Origin: JAFAGO01 sp031987605
Lineage (GTDB): Bacteria; Bacteroidota; Bacteroidia; Flavobacteriales; Weeksellaceae
DNA length: 64,000 bases
Direction: 5' to 3'
NCBI GenBank assembly: GCA_031987605.1
Contig: DALZZF010000003.1
Span: 62,001-126,000 of the forward strand
A model generated the notes under the pieces. It was not told the origin of the DNA. It made no database searches and saw only the letters and a list, made by a program, of their open reading frames with translations. The stretch's first letter is position 1; each line of letters begins with the position of its first letter. Position numbers and translations under genes: made by a program. Below, one piece after another: positions 53,442 through 62,148 of the stretch.

Positions 53442-54250
53442 TGATTGAAGTAAAAAACCTTACCAAAAATTTTGACGGAAATGAAATTCTGAAAGGAATT
53501 TCTACCACATTTGATACCGGAAAAGTAAATCTGATTATCGGGCAAAGTGGCTCGGGAAAAACGGTTTTCCTGAAATCGTTGCTGAATGTGTATGAACCCA
53601 CATCCGGAACCATTCTTTTTGACGGAAGAGATATTATGACGATGACCCCTTTGGAAAAACAAAACCTGCGCGCCGAAATTGGAACGGTTTTTCAGGGAAG
53701 TGCGCTTTTTGATTCCATGACGGTGGCAGAAAATATTTCTTTCCCTTTGGATATGTTTACCAACCAAACCTTTCGGCAAAAAAGAAAACGCGTGGTGGAA
53801 GTAATGGGAAGAGTGCATCTGGAAAATGCAGGAAAAAAATATCCTTCCGAAATTTCCGGTGGTATGCAGAAACGTGTTGCCATTGCAAGAGCCATTGTAA
53901 ACAATCCTAAATATCTGTTCTGCGATGAACCGAACTCCGGACTGGATCCTTACACCTCCAATGTAATTGATGATCTGCTGATGGAAATTACCAAAGAATA
54001 CAACACCACCACAATTATCAATACCCATGATATGAATTCGGTAATGACCATCGGTGAAAAGATTGTATACCTGAAAAACGGAATTAAAGAATGGGAAGGA
54101 AACAAAGACGTTCTCATCACAGCAGGCAATAAAAATCTTATTGATTTCGTTTATTCATCAGAGTTGTTTAAGGAACTCCGGGAATATCTGCTGGAAAACA
54201 ACAAAACATCTTTAGAAAATAATATTAACGATATAACATCAGAAAAATGA
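53441..54250 (+). CDS. MlaF-like ABC transporter ATPase
   Basis: The protein (269 residues) has the full ABC set: Walker A GQSGSGKT (about 31-38), Q-loop in TVFQGSALFDSM, signature ISGGMQKRVAIARA, Walker B YLFCDEP and the switch histidine in NTHDM. Its pairing with an MlaE-type permease identifies it as the energiser of MCE lipid transport. It overlaps the next gene by ATGA (54247-54250). Confidence 0.93.
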   Translation: MIEVKNLTKNFDGNEILKGISTTFDTGKVNLIIGQSGSGKTVFLKSLLNVYEPTSGTILFDGRDIMTMTPLEKQNLRAEIGTVFQGSALFDSMTVAENISFPLDMFTNQTFRQKRKRVVEVMGRVHLENAGKKYPSEISGGMQKRVAIARAIVNNPKYLFCDEPNSGLDPYTSNVIDDLLMEITKEYNTTTIINTHDMNSVMTIGEKIVYLKNGIKEWEGNKDVLITAGNKNLIDFVYSSELFKELREYLLENNKTSLENNINDITSEK

Positions 54251-54870
54251 AAAAAATAATCACCACCGCTCTTATCGGAATATCTTCGCTTGCTTTTGCA
54301 CAGATTTCCTTTGCCGCAAAAGCCAACCTTCTGGTTCCTACGAGTAATGCTTCATGGAAAGATTTGAAAACTGCCGCTACCGAAACCTACGAATCAAAAG
54401 GGAAAAACAGCGCAGGATTTAATGCTGGTTTTTCACTAAGAATTGATACCCCAACTGCATTTTTTGTAATGCCTGAAATCTATTATACCAATTTCAAAAA
54501 TTCAGTAACAGAGCAAAACTCCGGAACAGAACTGGAAGCCAAAACCAGCAGAGTGGATGTGCCTGTTCTTTTAGGATACAGCGTATTGGGTAAAACTTTA
54601 GGTTTGTATTTAGGACCGGTTGCAAGTTTCAATATAAATGCCGATACTACTTTTGGCGAATTTAAAGAGAAAGCCACAAAAGATTTCACGGTAGGATATC
54701 AAATTGGTGCGCAGGCACAAATCAGCAAAATTATTTTCACGGCAAGATACGAAGGAGCTTTCAGCAAAGACGAGCGTAACTTCATTGGAACAGTTGCAGG
54801 AGACAATTATACCGTAAATTACGACAACAGACCAAGTTTCTTTATTTTAGGTCTTGGATATGAATTCTAA
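54247..54870 (+). CDS. Outer membrane beta-barrel protein (PorT-like)
   Basis: The 207-residue protein has a signal peptide (MKKIITTALIGISSLAFAQ) and about eight strands of the small outer-membrane barrel family (PF13568-like), with VPVLLGYSVLGKTLGLYLGPV and a terminal-phenylalanine strand ILGLGYEF. It overlaps the MlaF-like gene, so it is co-translated with the permease and ATPase and may be the outer membrane end of that lipid pathway. The functional link is inferred from gene order. Confidence 0.82.
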   Translation: MKKIITTALIGISSLAFAQISFAAKANLLVPTSNASWKDLKTAATETYESKGKNSAGFNAGFSLRIDTPTAFFVMPEIYYTNFKNSVTEQNSGTELEAKTSRVDVPVLLGYSVLGKTLGLYLGPVASFNINADTTFGEFKEKATKDFTVGYQIGAQAQISKIIFTARYEGAFSKDERNFIGTVAGDNYTVNYDNRPSFFILGLGYEF

Positions 54871-54897
54871 TCAAAAGGAATGAATTTCTGATATAAA

Positions 54898-54925
54898 AAA
54901 ATCCTCAGTTAAAACTGAGGATTTT
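54898..54925. terminator. Bidirectional terminator of the PorT-like gene and the small membrane gene
   Basis: AAAATCCTCAG (54898-54908) and CTGAGGATTTT (54915-54925) form a perfect eleven-base-pair stem. The opposite-strand gene ends inside it (stop at 54909-54911), so the hairpin encodes that protein's last residues. Confidence 0.9.
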
Positions 54926-55223
54926 CTGTTGTATGTTGCTGGTCGTTTTTAAGTTTTGCCAATTCAGCGGCTTGTTTTTCAAATTCCTGTTTTTCTTTCT
55001 GAAGCTGTTTGAATTCTTTTCTTTTCTGTTCCGCTTTAATCGCTGAACCTTTACTGATGTAGCCTACCATACTTCCGATAATCAACCCGATTCCAACACC
55101 GGCGAGAATTCCCATTAATGTGGTAGGTTCAAATAATTTTATCACCTGAAAATTCGAGTTAAAGTAAAAAAGTATAGCCGCCAAACCCAGCAGGATAATA
55201 CCGATAAAAGTTAAACTTCTCAT
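54909..55223 (-). CDS. Small membrane protein with coiled-coil tail
   Basis: The protein has 104 residues from ATG 55221-55223; the open frame continues to 55460, but that extension overlaps the M48 protease gene and is rejected. Two membrane helices (about 4-21 and 33-53, the latter GILAGVGIGLIIGSMVGY) are followed by a charged helix (about 58-92) rich in K, E and Q, likely coiled-coil. Function is unknown. Confidence 0.65.
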   Translation of the reverse strand: MRSLTFIGIILLGLAAILFYFNSNFQVIKLFEPTTLMGILAGVGIGLIIGSMVGYISKGSAIKAEQKRKEFKQLQKEKQEFEKQAAELAKLKNDQQHTTENPQF

Positions 55224-55287
55224 ATGAATTGTTTTTTTAACCTTCTCAAATTTAGAAAAAAAAATCAGGAAAGTAGGGGTTATATTT

Positions 55288-56097
55288 TTATAGTTTTCCT
55301 CCTGCAGCTTTATAATATTCCAGTGCTTTCGTAAGATGTGTTCCCAAATCGGATCTTCTTGTAGCCGGATTCGGGTGCGTAGAAAGGAATTCTGGAGTGG
55401 AGTTTCCAGAAGATGCAGATTCCATACGCTGCCAGAATGGTTGCGCCTGTCTTGGATCATATCCCGCCATTGCCATCAGATATAATCCCATTTCATCGGC
55501 TTCCAATTCCTGATTTCTTCCGTATTTCAGCAAAGCCACCTGCGCTCCCAAAGGATACGCCTGCTGGAAAATCTGCTGCCACTGCGAACTGGAAATGGTA
55601 CTTCCCAAAATAGCACCTCCATATTGTGCAATCATCGCCTGAGAAATTCTTTCGTTTCCATGCCCTGCCAAAGCATGGGAAACTTCATGTCCCAATACCA
55701 CTGCCATTCCGTCTGCATCTTTAGTAATGGGCAAAATTCCTGTATATACCGCTACTTTTCCACCGGGCATACACCAAGCGTTAATCTGAGAATCATCCAA
55801 AAGATGAAACTCCCATGCATAATTTGCGAGATCTGAAGAACGGCCGATACTGGTATAATATTTTTGAGCCGCATTTTTTATTTTATTCCCCACGGTATTT
55901 ACCTGATTTGCGGCTGCAGTTCCCGAAACAACTTTGGATTTTGCCAATGTTTGCCTGTATTGCTCAAAAGAAGAAGTCTGAATTTCGGAATTAAGAGACC
56001 CGATCTGCACCGATTTTCTTCCGGTCATCGGATTAACGGTACATGCCAAAAGTGTGGCAGCCAAAGCTCCTATTCCTGCGTAGTGACGTATTTTCAT
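55288..56097 (-). CDS. M48-family metalloprotease lipoprotein
   Basis: The protein (269 residues) has a lipoprotein signal (LAATLLAC, cysteine near residue 19) and the M48 zinc site HEVSHALAGHGNE (HExxH at about residue 133), with the third ligand in ELEADEMGL. It resembles LoiP/YggG-type periplasmic proteases that act in envelope protein quality control. The conserved phrase VNPMTGRKS after the cysteine is typical of Bacteroidota members. Its upstream flank faces the DUF4251 gene. Confidence 0.93.
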   Translation of the reverse strand: MKIRHYAGIGALAATLLACTVNPMTGRKSVQIGSLNSEIQTSSFEQYRQTLAKSKVVSGTAAANQVNTVGNKIKNAAQKYYTSIGRSSDLANYAWEFHLLDDSQINAWCMPGGKVAVYTGILPITKDADGMAVVLGHEVSHALAGHGNERISQAMIAQYGGAILGSTISSSQWQQIFQQAYPLGAQVALLKYGRNQELEADEMGLYLMAMAGYDPRQAQPFWQRMESASSGNSTPEFLSTHPNPATRRSDLGTHLTKALEYYKAAGGKL

Positions 56098-56230
56098 AAC
56101 TGATGATTTTAGATTTTACTGAATTTTGCAATTTTTATTCCAAACACTTCAACTCAGTTTGATAAATTTAACAATTCTTTAGTAATCCTTTTGCACTTTT
56201 TTTGATTAACTTCCCTAAAATTTTACTCAA

Positions 56231-56767
56231 ATGAAAAATATATTGTCCATAAGTTTTCTTGTAATACTCCTGATGTCCAGCAGTTCCTGCAACTCTACAA
56301 AAGTATATCAGGACTCCGAAAAAACGGCAGCACTCACCAATAGCGGAAATTTTACTTTTATGGCTGAAAAGGCTAACCCGATGAATATGGATGTGATAAA
56401 TATTCTCAATACTTTTCCCGGCGGAGGCAGCAATATCCTTAATCTCAGCGCAGGATATACGCTTACGGTAACACCCGAAACCGTAACGGCGGATTTGCCT
56501 TATTTCGGAAGAATGTTTACACCAAGCCTTAATCCGCAGGAAAACGGATTCAAATTTACTTCTAAAGATTTCACCATTGATAAATCAAAATCTACCGCCA
56601 AAAAACAGGTATGGATCATCAATCTGAATGATGTGAGCAGCGCACAACAGCTCTATTTTGAAATTTTTCCGGGCGGAAGCACAACCCTTTCTGTAAACAG
56701 CAGAGATCGGCAGGCGATTTCTTATTTGGGTTATATTACCGATGTTTCTGCAGATTCAGGAAAATAA
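56231..56767 (+). CDS. DUF4251-domain lipoprotein
   Basis: The 178-residue protein has a lipoprotein signal (MKNILSISFLVILLMSSSSC, cysteine near residue 20). The domain contains FTFMAEKANPMNMDVINIL, GYTLTVTPETVTADLPYFGR and NPQENGFKFTSKDF, typical of DUF4251 proteins of unknown function. Its 3' end overlaps the convergent meaB gene by 12 nt. Confidence 0.85.
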   Translation: MKNILSISFLVILLMSSSSCNSTKVYQDSEKTAALTNSGNFTFMAEKANPMNMDVINILNTFPGGGSNILNLSAGYTLTVTPETVTADLPYFGRMFTPSLNPQENGFKFTSKDFTIDKSKSTAKKQVWIINLNDVSSAQQLYFEIFPGGSTTLSVNSRDRQAISYLGYITDVSADSGK

Positions 56768-57736
56768 TCGGTCTACAAATTTCTTTGCTTCGGAACTTGG
56801 ATTGGATTTCAGTTCTGAAGCATTTTTTTTGAATTCTTCGTACGAAATAACTTCCGGGTTGGTTTTGCTTCTTTGTAAAATATATTCCTGAACCCAGTAA
56901 TCAAAACGTTTTTCAGCCTGAAGTTGCCGCACTTCATCAAATCTGCCGGATTTTTTCTTTAGATTAATGAAATCCGAAATGGCTTCATACACTTTATCCA
57001 GCCCCTGATTTTTCAAAGCGGAACCCAGAAGAACAGGAATTGTCCAGCCTTTTTCTTTAGGAGGCATAAAATGCAGCGCGCGTTTCAGTTCAAGTTTGGT
57101 ATTTTTGGCTTTCTGGAGGTTTTCTTCATTTACTTTGTTGATGAAAATAATATCTACCATTTCCATAATTCCGCGTTTGATTCCCTGAAGTTCATCACCA
57201 CCGCCAATAATTTTCAGAAACAGAAATACATCGGAAATATCTGCAACCAGAACTTCACTTTGCCCAACGCCAACCGTTTCAATTAAAATATAATCGTAGC
57301 CGGCCGCTTCACACAGCAGCATGGTTTCAAAAGTGGTATTGGCAATGCCACCCAGAAATCCTGAACTTGGAGAAGGGCGTATAAATGCGTGTTCTTCTTT
57401 GGCGAGATCTTCCATTCGGGTTTTATCGCCCAGAATACTTCCTTTATTTATGGATGAGCTCGGATCGATGGCCAGAACCGCTACCTTTTTATGATGATGA
57501 ATGGCCAATCTTCCAAAACTTTCGATAAAGGTTGATTTTCCTGCGCCGGGAACTCCGGTAATTCCCAACCGGACTGAATTTCCGGTGAAAGGCATGATTT
57601 CTTTCAAAAGTTCTTCTGCTTGTTGGCGGTGTTCCGGTTTTTTGCTTTCAACAAGCGTAATGGCTTTGGCTAAAATCCGTTTGTCATTCTTCCGAATGCC
57701 TTTTACATAATCCTGAATTTGTAGAAGCCCTGCCAT
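56756..57736 (-). CDS. meaB: Methylmalonyl-CoA mutase-associated GTPase MeaB
   Basis: The protein (326 residues) is a G3E-type GTPase that protects and gates cobalamin loading of methylmalonyl-CoA mutase. Motifs are Walker A GVPGAGKST (about residue 60), LAIDPSSSINKGSILGDKTRM and ETVGVGQSEV. A C-terminal helical dimerisation arm is present. The mutase genes are not in the window. Length is as expected for the family. Confidence 0.95.
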   Translation of the reverse strand: MAGLLQIQDYVKGIRKNDKRILAKAITLVESKKPEHRQQAEELLKEIMPFTGNSVRLGITGVPGAGKSTFIESFGRLAIHHHKKVAVLAIDPSSSINKGSILGDKTRMEDLAKEEHAFIRPSPSSGFLGGIANTTFETMLLCEAAGYDYILIETVGVGQSEVLVADISDVFLFLKIIGGGDELQGIKRGIMEMVDIIFINKVNEENLQKAKNTKLELKRALHFMPPKEKGWTIPVLLGSALKNQGLDKVYEAISDFINLKKKSGRFDEVRQLQAEKRFDYWVQEYILQRSKTNPEVISYEEFKKNASELKSNPSSEAKKFVDRLFS

Positions 57737-57901
57737 ATTAAATTAATAAATGTTGATTAACCTGTTTATGAAGAAAAGTAAATTTAACAAAAAAGGCGGA
57801 TATTTTGTATGCCCCATATTTTTGAACCACTTTCTTACCAATCAAAGTTGAAAGCAACTTCTAATACTGAAAGCCGGTTTCATAATATTATTAATGGCTA
57901 T

Positions 57902-59917
57902 TTACTGCGCTATCGTATAATCCTTACGATCCGGACCCACTCCTTTGATGGTGATTTTTTTCCATGTTTTCGGAAGGACAGTTTTATGCTGAATGATGCC
58001 GTTTTCCGTAATATCCAAACCTCCAAAACCATTGATTAAAGCCTGCAATACACCACCTGCTCCGGTCATAAAATAAGGATTGGAACTGGTTGGTGTTTCC
58101 GCAAGAACTCCAAAAGGAGCTCTCTGATTGGGCTGATAGGCACGTTTGAACATTTTCGCTGCGTTTTCTGCATCTCCAAGTCGGGCATACTGAACCGAAA
58201 AAGCAGAGAAAGTCATGGCTGGACCGTCTTTTAAATCTATTTTATGGGTATAATATTCCAGATCTTTTAAAATCTGCGCACGATCCTGAATGGTTCCCAA
58301 TGGATACGCCAGAAGATTCACATCGGCCTGCTTAATCATTTCACCTTTATAACCGGCATATTCAGAAGTAACCCCGTTTTCCATTTTCAGGAAAACCAGT
58401 TTATCGCTGATGGTTTTCCATTCTGCTGGTGCTTTTTCGCCCACAATCTGTGCAGCAGCAGTGGTATATTGCAGGGCTTTTTGTGCAGCCGCGTTGGTGA
58501 ATGCATTATCATCCACACCTTCTGCATATTCATCGGCACCAATCACATACGGAATCGAATAAGATCCATCCGCATTTTTCCGAACACGGGAAACCCAGAA
58601 TTCTGCAATTTTTTTCATGACTGGAAATCCTTCTTTCATCAACCAATCTTTATCTTTCGTCATGTTGTAATAATTCCAGAAAGCAATGGCTATATCGGCG
58701 GTGATGTGATGTTCAAACTGTCCGGTCAACGCATTTACAGGAGTCGATTCTTCCCCTTCATCATCGGATTCCCAAGGAAACATGGCTCCTTTATAGCCGT
58801 AAGTTAAAGCCCGTTGTTCTGCGGCTTTCAAACGATCGGTACGATAATCTACCATTGATTTTGCAATTTCCTGATTCATAAATAACATGGGAGGATACAT
58901 CCAGATTTCCGAATCCCAGAAAATATGTCCGCTGTAATACGTTCCGGAAAGTCCCATTGGCGGAATGCTCAGGCGTGAACCGCCGGCTGCGGAAGAATAC
59001 AAATTAAATAAAGTGGAACGCGCAATCAGTTGTGCTTCCGGATCACCTTCGATAACAATATCGCCTTTCCAAAGGTCTTTCCAAAGATTGGCATGTTCTT
59101 TCAAAATGCGTTCTGTACCAAGATAGGCTACATAAATCACCTGTCTTTCCGATTCGCTGTTGGGATCGGAAAAATCACGGGTTGAAGTGATAGAACCAAC
59201 GAGAGAAAACTTTACGGTTTCCCCTTTTTTCAGATTTCCGGAAAGGATATTGCGGCTCTGTTCTTCATTTTTTACGTTGAGATTTTTTCCTTCAAAAATA
59301 AATTCTGAAGATGCAATAACACGATGTGCTTTGCGTGAAGATTCGGCTTCGGTCTGAAGAATCAGTTCCGGTTTTCCGTCCAGTCCAGCATGCACAGTGC
59401 GCAGTCTTTTCTGAATATTGGTATAGCCTTCGGGAATTTCCATCTGATTCAGAAACTGAATATTTACATCGCTTAATGCTTTAATTTCCACATTCACCAA
59501 ACCGGAATACGGAAGATTCCGAAGCGCCACAATGGTATATTTCACCTCCGCTTTTCCGGGAATGGTAAAGGAAGTGGTATGCGTGGCTTCTTTCATATTA
59601 AGGATCTGTTTCCAGTTTTTAATGGAATTTTCCTCTACTTTAGTCTGGTTTACCGACATTTCGAGGTGAAACGGATTGATGCCCATTAATGCCTGATTCA
59701 CACCGGCTCCGCCAATATCAAAAACATGATTCAGCATTACATGGCGAATGGAAAAAGGTTCTTTCCACGGAACAATTCCGATACGACCGTTGGCAATAGG
59801 AGCGCCAACATAATCTTTGGAATCCGTGGCAACAATAGACCAGCCGTCGTTGCTGTTTTGTGCAAAAGTTTTCGGATTCAGGAACAACAAAAGAATCAGA
59901 ATGAGAGAATTACGCAT
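57902..59917 (-). CDS. Exported glycoside hydrolase family 65-like protein
   Basis: The protein (671 residues) has a signal peptide (MRNSLILILLLFLNPKTFAQ), an N-terminal beta-sandwich domain (about 30-270) and an (alpha/alpha)6 barrel. GH65 signs are FWDSEIWMYPPM and GADEYAEGVDDNAFTN, where the glutamate of DEY corresponds to the general acid of the family. GH65 enzymes are phosphorylases or hydrolases of alpha-glucosides; without the phosphate-binding residues checked, hydrolase is as likely. Export suggests digestion of an external or periplasmic disaccharide. No sugar transporter is adjacent. Confidence 0.85.
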   Translation of the reverse strand: MRNSLILILLLFLNPKTFAQNSNDGWSIVATDSKDYVGAPIANGRIGIVPWKEPFSIRHVMLNHVFDIGGAGVNQALMGINPFHLEMSVNQTKVEENSIKNWKQILNMKEATHTTSFTIPGKAEVKYTIVALRNLPYSGLVNVEIKALSDVNIQFLNQMEIPEGYTNIQKRLRTVHAGLDGKPELILQTEAESSRKAHRVIASSEFIFEGKNLNVKNEEQSRNILSGNLKKGETVKFSLVGSITSTRDFSDPNSESERQVIYVAYLGTERILKEHANLWKDLWKGDIVIEGDPEAQLIARSTLFNLYSSAAGGSRLSIPPMGLSGTYYSGHIFWDSEIWMYPPMLFMNQEIAKSMVDYRTDRLKAAEQRALTYGYKGAMFPWESDDEGEESTPVNALTGQFEHHITADIAIAFWNYYNMTKDKDWLMKEGFPVMKKIAEFWVSRVRKNADGSYSIPYVIGADEYAEGVDDNAFTNAAAQKALQYTTAAAQIVGEKAPAEWKTISDKLVFLKMENGVTSEYAGYKGEMIKQADVNLLAYPLGTIQDRAQILKDLEYYTHKIDLKDGPAMTFSAFSVQYARLGDAENAAKMFKRAYQPNQRAPFGVLAETPTSSNPYFMTGAGGVLQALINGFGGLDITENGIIQHKTVLPKTWKKITIKGVGPDRKDYTIAQ

Positions 59918-60013
59918 ATTATTTTTTTAAAAAGTGATCTGTACTTGGAACTCATGGCATCGATTTTTCTTTGTATTAAACACAAAAAACAGGTGTTTAT
60001 GAGCCTCCCTAAG

Positions 60014-60021
60014 CAAAAGTA
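60014..60021 (-). promoter_or_regulatory. Candidate -7 box of the GH65-like gene
   Basis: On the minus strand TACTTTTG fits TAnnTTTG, 96 nt before the GH65 start. The nearest TTG upstream is only 13 nt away, shorter than usual. Confidence 0.3.
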
Positions 60022-60082
60022 ATGATTATTTATACAAATTCTAAATCTTAAACGATATTCATTTTATTCCTTAGAAAAACAA

Positions 60083-60090
60083 TATTTTTG
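60083..60090 (+). promoter_or_regulatory. Candidate -7 box of the cytochrome c gene
   Basis: TATTTTTG fits TAnnTTTG and ends 15 nt before the ATG at 60106. It supports that start over the ATG at 60088, which lies inside the box. Confidence 0.45.
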
Positions 60091-60105
60091 AGAAAACTTC
60101 GAGAT

Positions 60106-60393
60106 ATGAAAAAAATCATAATGATGATATTCGTTGCAAGTTTTGCTGCGATTTCCTGTACTCCGAAAGCTGTTCCCGCAACTGAAGGAACCAAAGTGCG
60201 AACGGCAGACGAATTAGCACAGGGGAAAACAATCTACGATAATTCTTGTGGAAAATGCCATGATCTTCCGGAACCTACGGCGTTTACTTCAGTTCAATGG
60301 GTCGGCATTATGAATTCCATGGCTCCAAAAGCAAAACTAACCGATGAACAGCATCAGTTGGTGTATGATTATGTGGTTTCGGTGAAAAAGTAA
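60106..60393 (+). CDS. Mono-haem cytochrome c lipoprotein
   Basis: The protein has 95 residues from ATG 60106. It begins with a lipoprotein signal (MKKIIMMIFVASFAAISC), and a small class I cytochrome c domain contains CGKCH (haem attachment, about residues 48-52) and a methionine in IMNSMAPKAKL as a possible sixth ligand. It is probably a membrane-attached periplasmic electron carrier, possibly for the cbb3 oxidase, though the genes are far apart. It stands alone and converges on the epimerase gene. Confidence 0.85.
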   Translation: MKKIIMMIFVASFAAISCTPKAVPATEGTKVRTADELAQGKTIYDNSCGKCHDLPEPTAFTSVQWVGIMNSMAPKAKLTDEQHQLVYDYVVSVKK

Positions 60394-60414
60394 TATGAAC
60401 CCGAATACTTCCTT

Positions 60415-61407
60415 TTAAATCAAAGAAATCCCCAAACCCGGTTTTTCAGAAAGGATAATTTTGCCGTTTTCCACAAAACTTCCGGAAGCATAATCGTTGG
60501 AAATGAGATTGGCACCGTCCAAATCTGCATAGTCGAGAAGCCCTGCCAAAGCGCAACCTGCGGAAATTCCTACGGAAGATTCCGTCATGCAACCGAGCAT
60601 GACTTTAAAACCCAAGTCTTTCGCTTTTGAAATAAATTCCAGAGCGGGAGTTAAACCTCCGCATTTCATGAGTTTGATGTTGATGGAAGAATAATGTGGC
60701 TTCAAATCTTCTAAAATTTCCAAATTCTGTGCATCTTCATCGGCCATCCAGTTTGCCTGTTTTTTAGCATTCAAAACCTGAAAATTTCCGATTTCCAAAG
60801 GTTGTTCAAAATAGTTTACTTTCTGACTTTCAGTGTTTTCCTGAATCCATCTGCAATCATCCTCATTAAAACTTGCATTTGCATCAATGGATATTGAAAA
60901 TCCGGAATTTACCAATTTTTCAAAATTATTGTGGTTGAATGTTCCGCATTTTACCTTGAATTTCGACCAGGAACTTTCCTCCATTTTTTGAATTTGTGTT
61001 TCCACATCAGCAATGGAAATGGTGAAAGAGCTTTCTGCTAAATAGTTATTTTCCAAAAGATTAAGTTCAGCAAAAGATTTATTTTCCAGCTTTCCGAATA
61101 AATCCCAATATGCACAATCCAACGCCGAAAGTAAAAAAGGATGAATCTTTTGGGAACTCAGAAATTTGAAAAATTCCTTAGGATGAACGATGGAATGTTT
61201 CTCTATTTCACTTTGAATTTGCTTTAATTTCAGAACAAAATCATCCAGATTAATTCCATAATAATTAATCGCTACACATTCGCCGTATCCTTTCATTCCC
61301 AAATGCGAAAGTTCAACGAGCAACGCATCGCGTTTATCATAATTTCCATAAGCGATGGAAAAGGTTTCTTTGAGGCAGAGTTCTTTTAATTCAAAATTTA
61401 GATTCAT
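60415..61407 (-). CDS. Dipeptide epimerase (enolase superfamily, L-Ala-D/L-Glu type)
   Basis: The protein (330 residues) has the muconate-lactonising subgroup signature: KFKVKCG with the KxK base near residue 155, metal ligands in SIDANAS, FEQPLE and ADEDAQ, and a second lysine in INIKLMKCGGLTPA. Such enzymes epimerise the glutamyl residue of murein dipeptides during peptidoglycan recycling, although related members act on other dipeptides. Length is slightly short of the usual 340-360. It lies 4 nt downstream of a lipoprotein gene. Confidence 0.88.
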   Translation of the reverse strand: MNLNFELKELCLKETFSIAYGNYDKRDALLVELSHLGMKGYGECVAINYYGINLDDFVLKLKQIQSEIEKHSIVHPKEFFKFLSSQKIHPFLLSALDCAYWDLFGKLENKSFAELNLLENNYLAESSFTISIADVETQIQKMEESSWSKFKVKCGTFNHNNFEKLVNSGFSISIDANASFNEDDCRWIQENTESQKVNYFEQPLEIGNFQVLNAKKQANWMADEDAQNLEILEDLKPHYSSINIKLMKCGGLTPALEFISKAKDLGFKVMLGCMTESSVGISAGCALAGLLDYADLDGANLISNDYASGSFVENGKIILSEKPGLGISLI

Positions 61408-61411
61408 ATCT

Positions 61412-62065
61412 TTAACTTACCCAACTATTCAACATATTTATCATCTTCCATTTTCCGTTTTCTTTTTTATAAATTCCTGTAAAACCACCTCCCCAAAGTG
61501 GACCGCAACTCGATGAATAAGTTATAATACAGATGTTTTTTTCTTTGTTAAAAAATGGGACAGAAAAGGTTTTGATACAAGTATCGGGATATTTTTTATT
61601 AAAATTTACCCAAAAATCCGAACGATTATCTATGGAAAAATTATTTAATTCTTCCCAATTTATATAATCCAACTTCTCCTTAATCAGACTTTTATCAAAC
61701 TTAAAATTCTCCAAATCTTTTGACTCCGATATATAAAACAAAGAATCTTTTTCTAAAAACAAAGAATCATATCGAATTGCTAAATAAAGGCCTGGCGGAG
61801 GTAGAGGTTCTTCATTATTAGAAACTAATTTATTTTCAGGCAAGTTTATTTTCTTTAATGAAATTTGATAAAGGGAAGACATATTTATCCCTTCAATACT
61901 GTTTTTTTGGACATCTTCACTTAGGATTTGATTTAAAAATTCATACCTTAATTTATCCAATTCCGCAGAACTTTTGGTTTCCACCGATATTGGTTTTTCT
62001 TCTGTTATTTCTTTCTTGCAGGAAAAAACAATCAGAGATAATAGTATAAAAAGAAAGTATTTCAT
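61412..62065 (-). CDS. Hypothetical lipoprotein
   Basis: The protein has 217 residues with a lipoprotein signal (MKYFLFILLSLIVFSC, cysteine at residue 16). The rest contains acidic and aromatic stretches and a C-terminal FFNKEKNICIITYSSSCGPLWGGGFTGIYK-like region (quoted here in part: CGPLWGGGFTGIYK) with two cysteines. I do not recognise a family. Lower G+C than its neighbours is suggested by frequent AAT/ATT codons, so recent acquisition is possible. Confidence 0.6.
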   Translation of the reverse strand: MKYFLFILLSLIVFSCKKEITEEKPISVETKSSAELDKLRYEFLNQILSEDVQKNSIEGINMSSLYQISLKKINLPENKLVSNNEEPLPPPGLYLAIRYDSLFLEKDSLFYISESKDLENFKFDKSLIKEKLDYINWEELNNFSIDNRSDFWVNFNKKYPDTCIKTFSVPFFNKEKNICIITYSSSCGPLWGGGFTGIYKKENGKWKMINMLNSWVS

Positions 62066-62118
62066 TTTTCAAATGATTGATGTTTTCCTAATTTTATTTC
62101 CACAAGATAAATATACAA

Positions 62119-62148
62119 AAAAAGGAAACCTTATGCGGTTTCCTTTTT
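62119..62148 (-). terminator. Terminator overlapping the end of the TPR gene
   Basis: AAAAAGGAAACC (62119-62130) and GGTTTCCTTTTT (62137-62148) form a perfect 12-base-pair stem with a six-base loop. On the minus strand a T-run follows. The TPR gene's stop codon (62131-62133) lies in the loop. Confidence 0.9.

Noticed and set aside
53327..54028. 233-residue minus-strand open frame across the MlaE/MlaF-like genes
   Set aside because: It is antisense to two overlapping conserved genes and its composition (many H, F, G) is that of a shadow frame.
55224..55460. N-terminal extension of the small membrane protein to 183 residues
   Set aside because: The extension lies over the 3' part of the M48 protease gene on the same strand in another frame and reads as non-protein sequence; the ATG at 55223 precedes a proper membrane helix.
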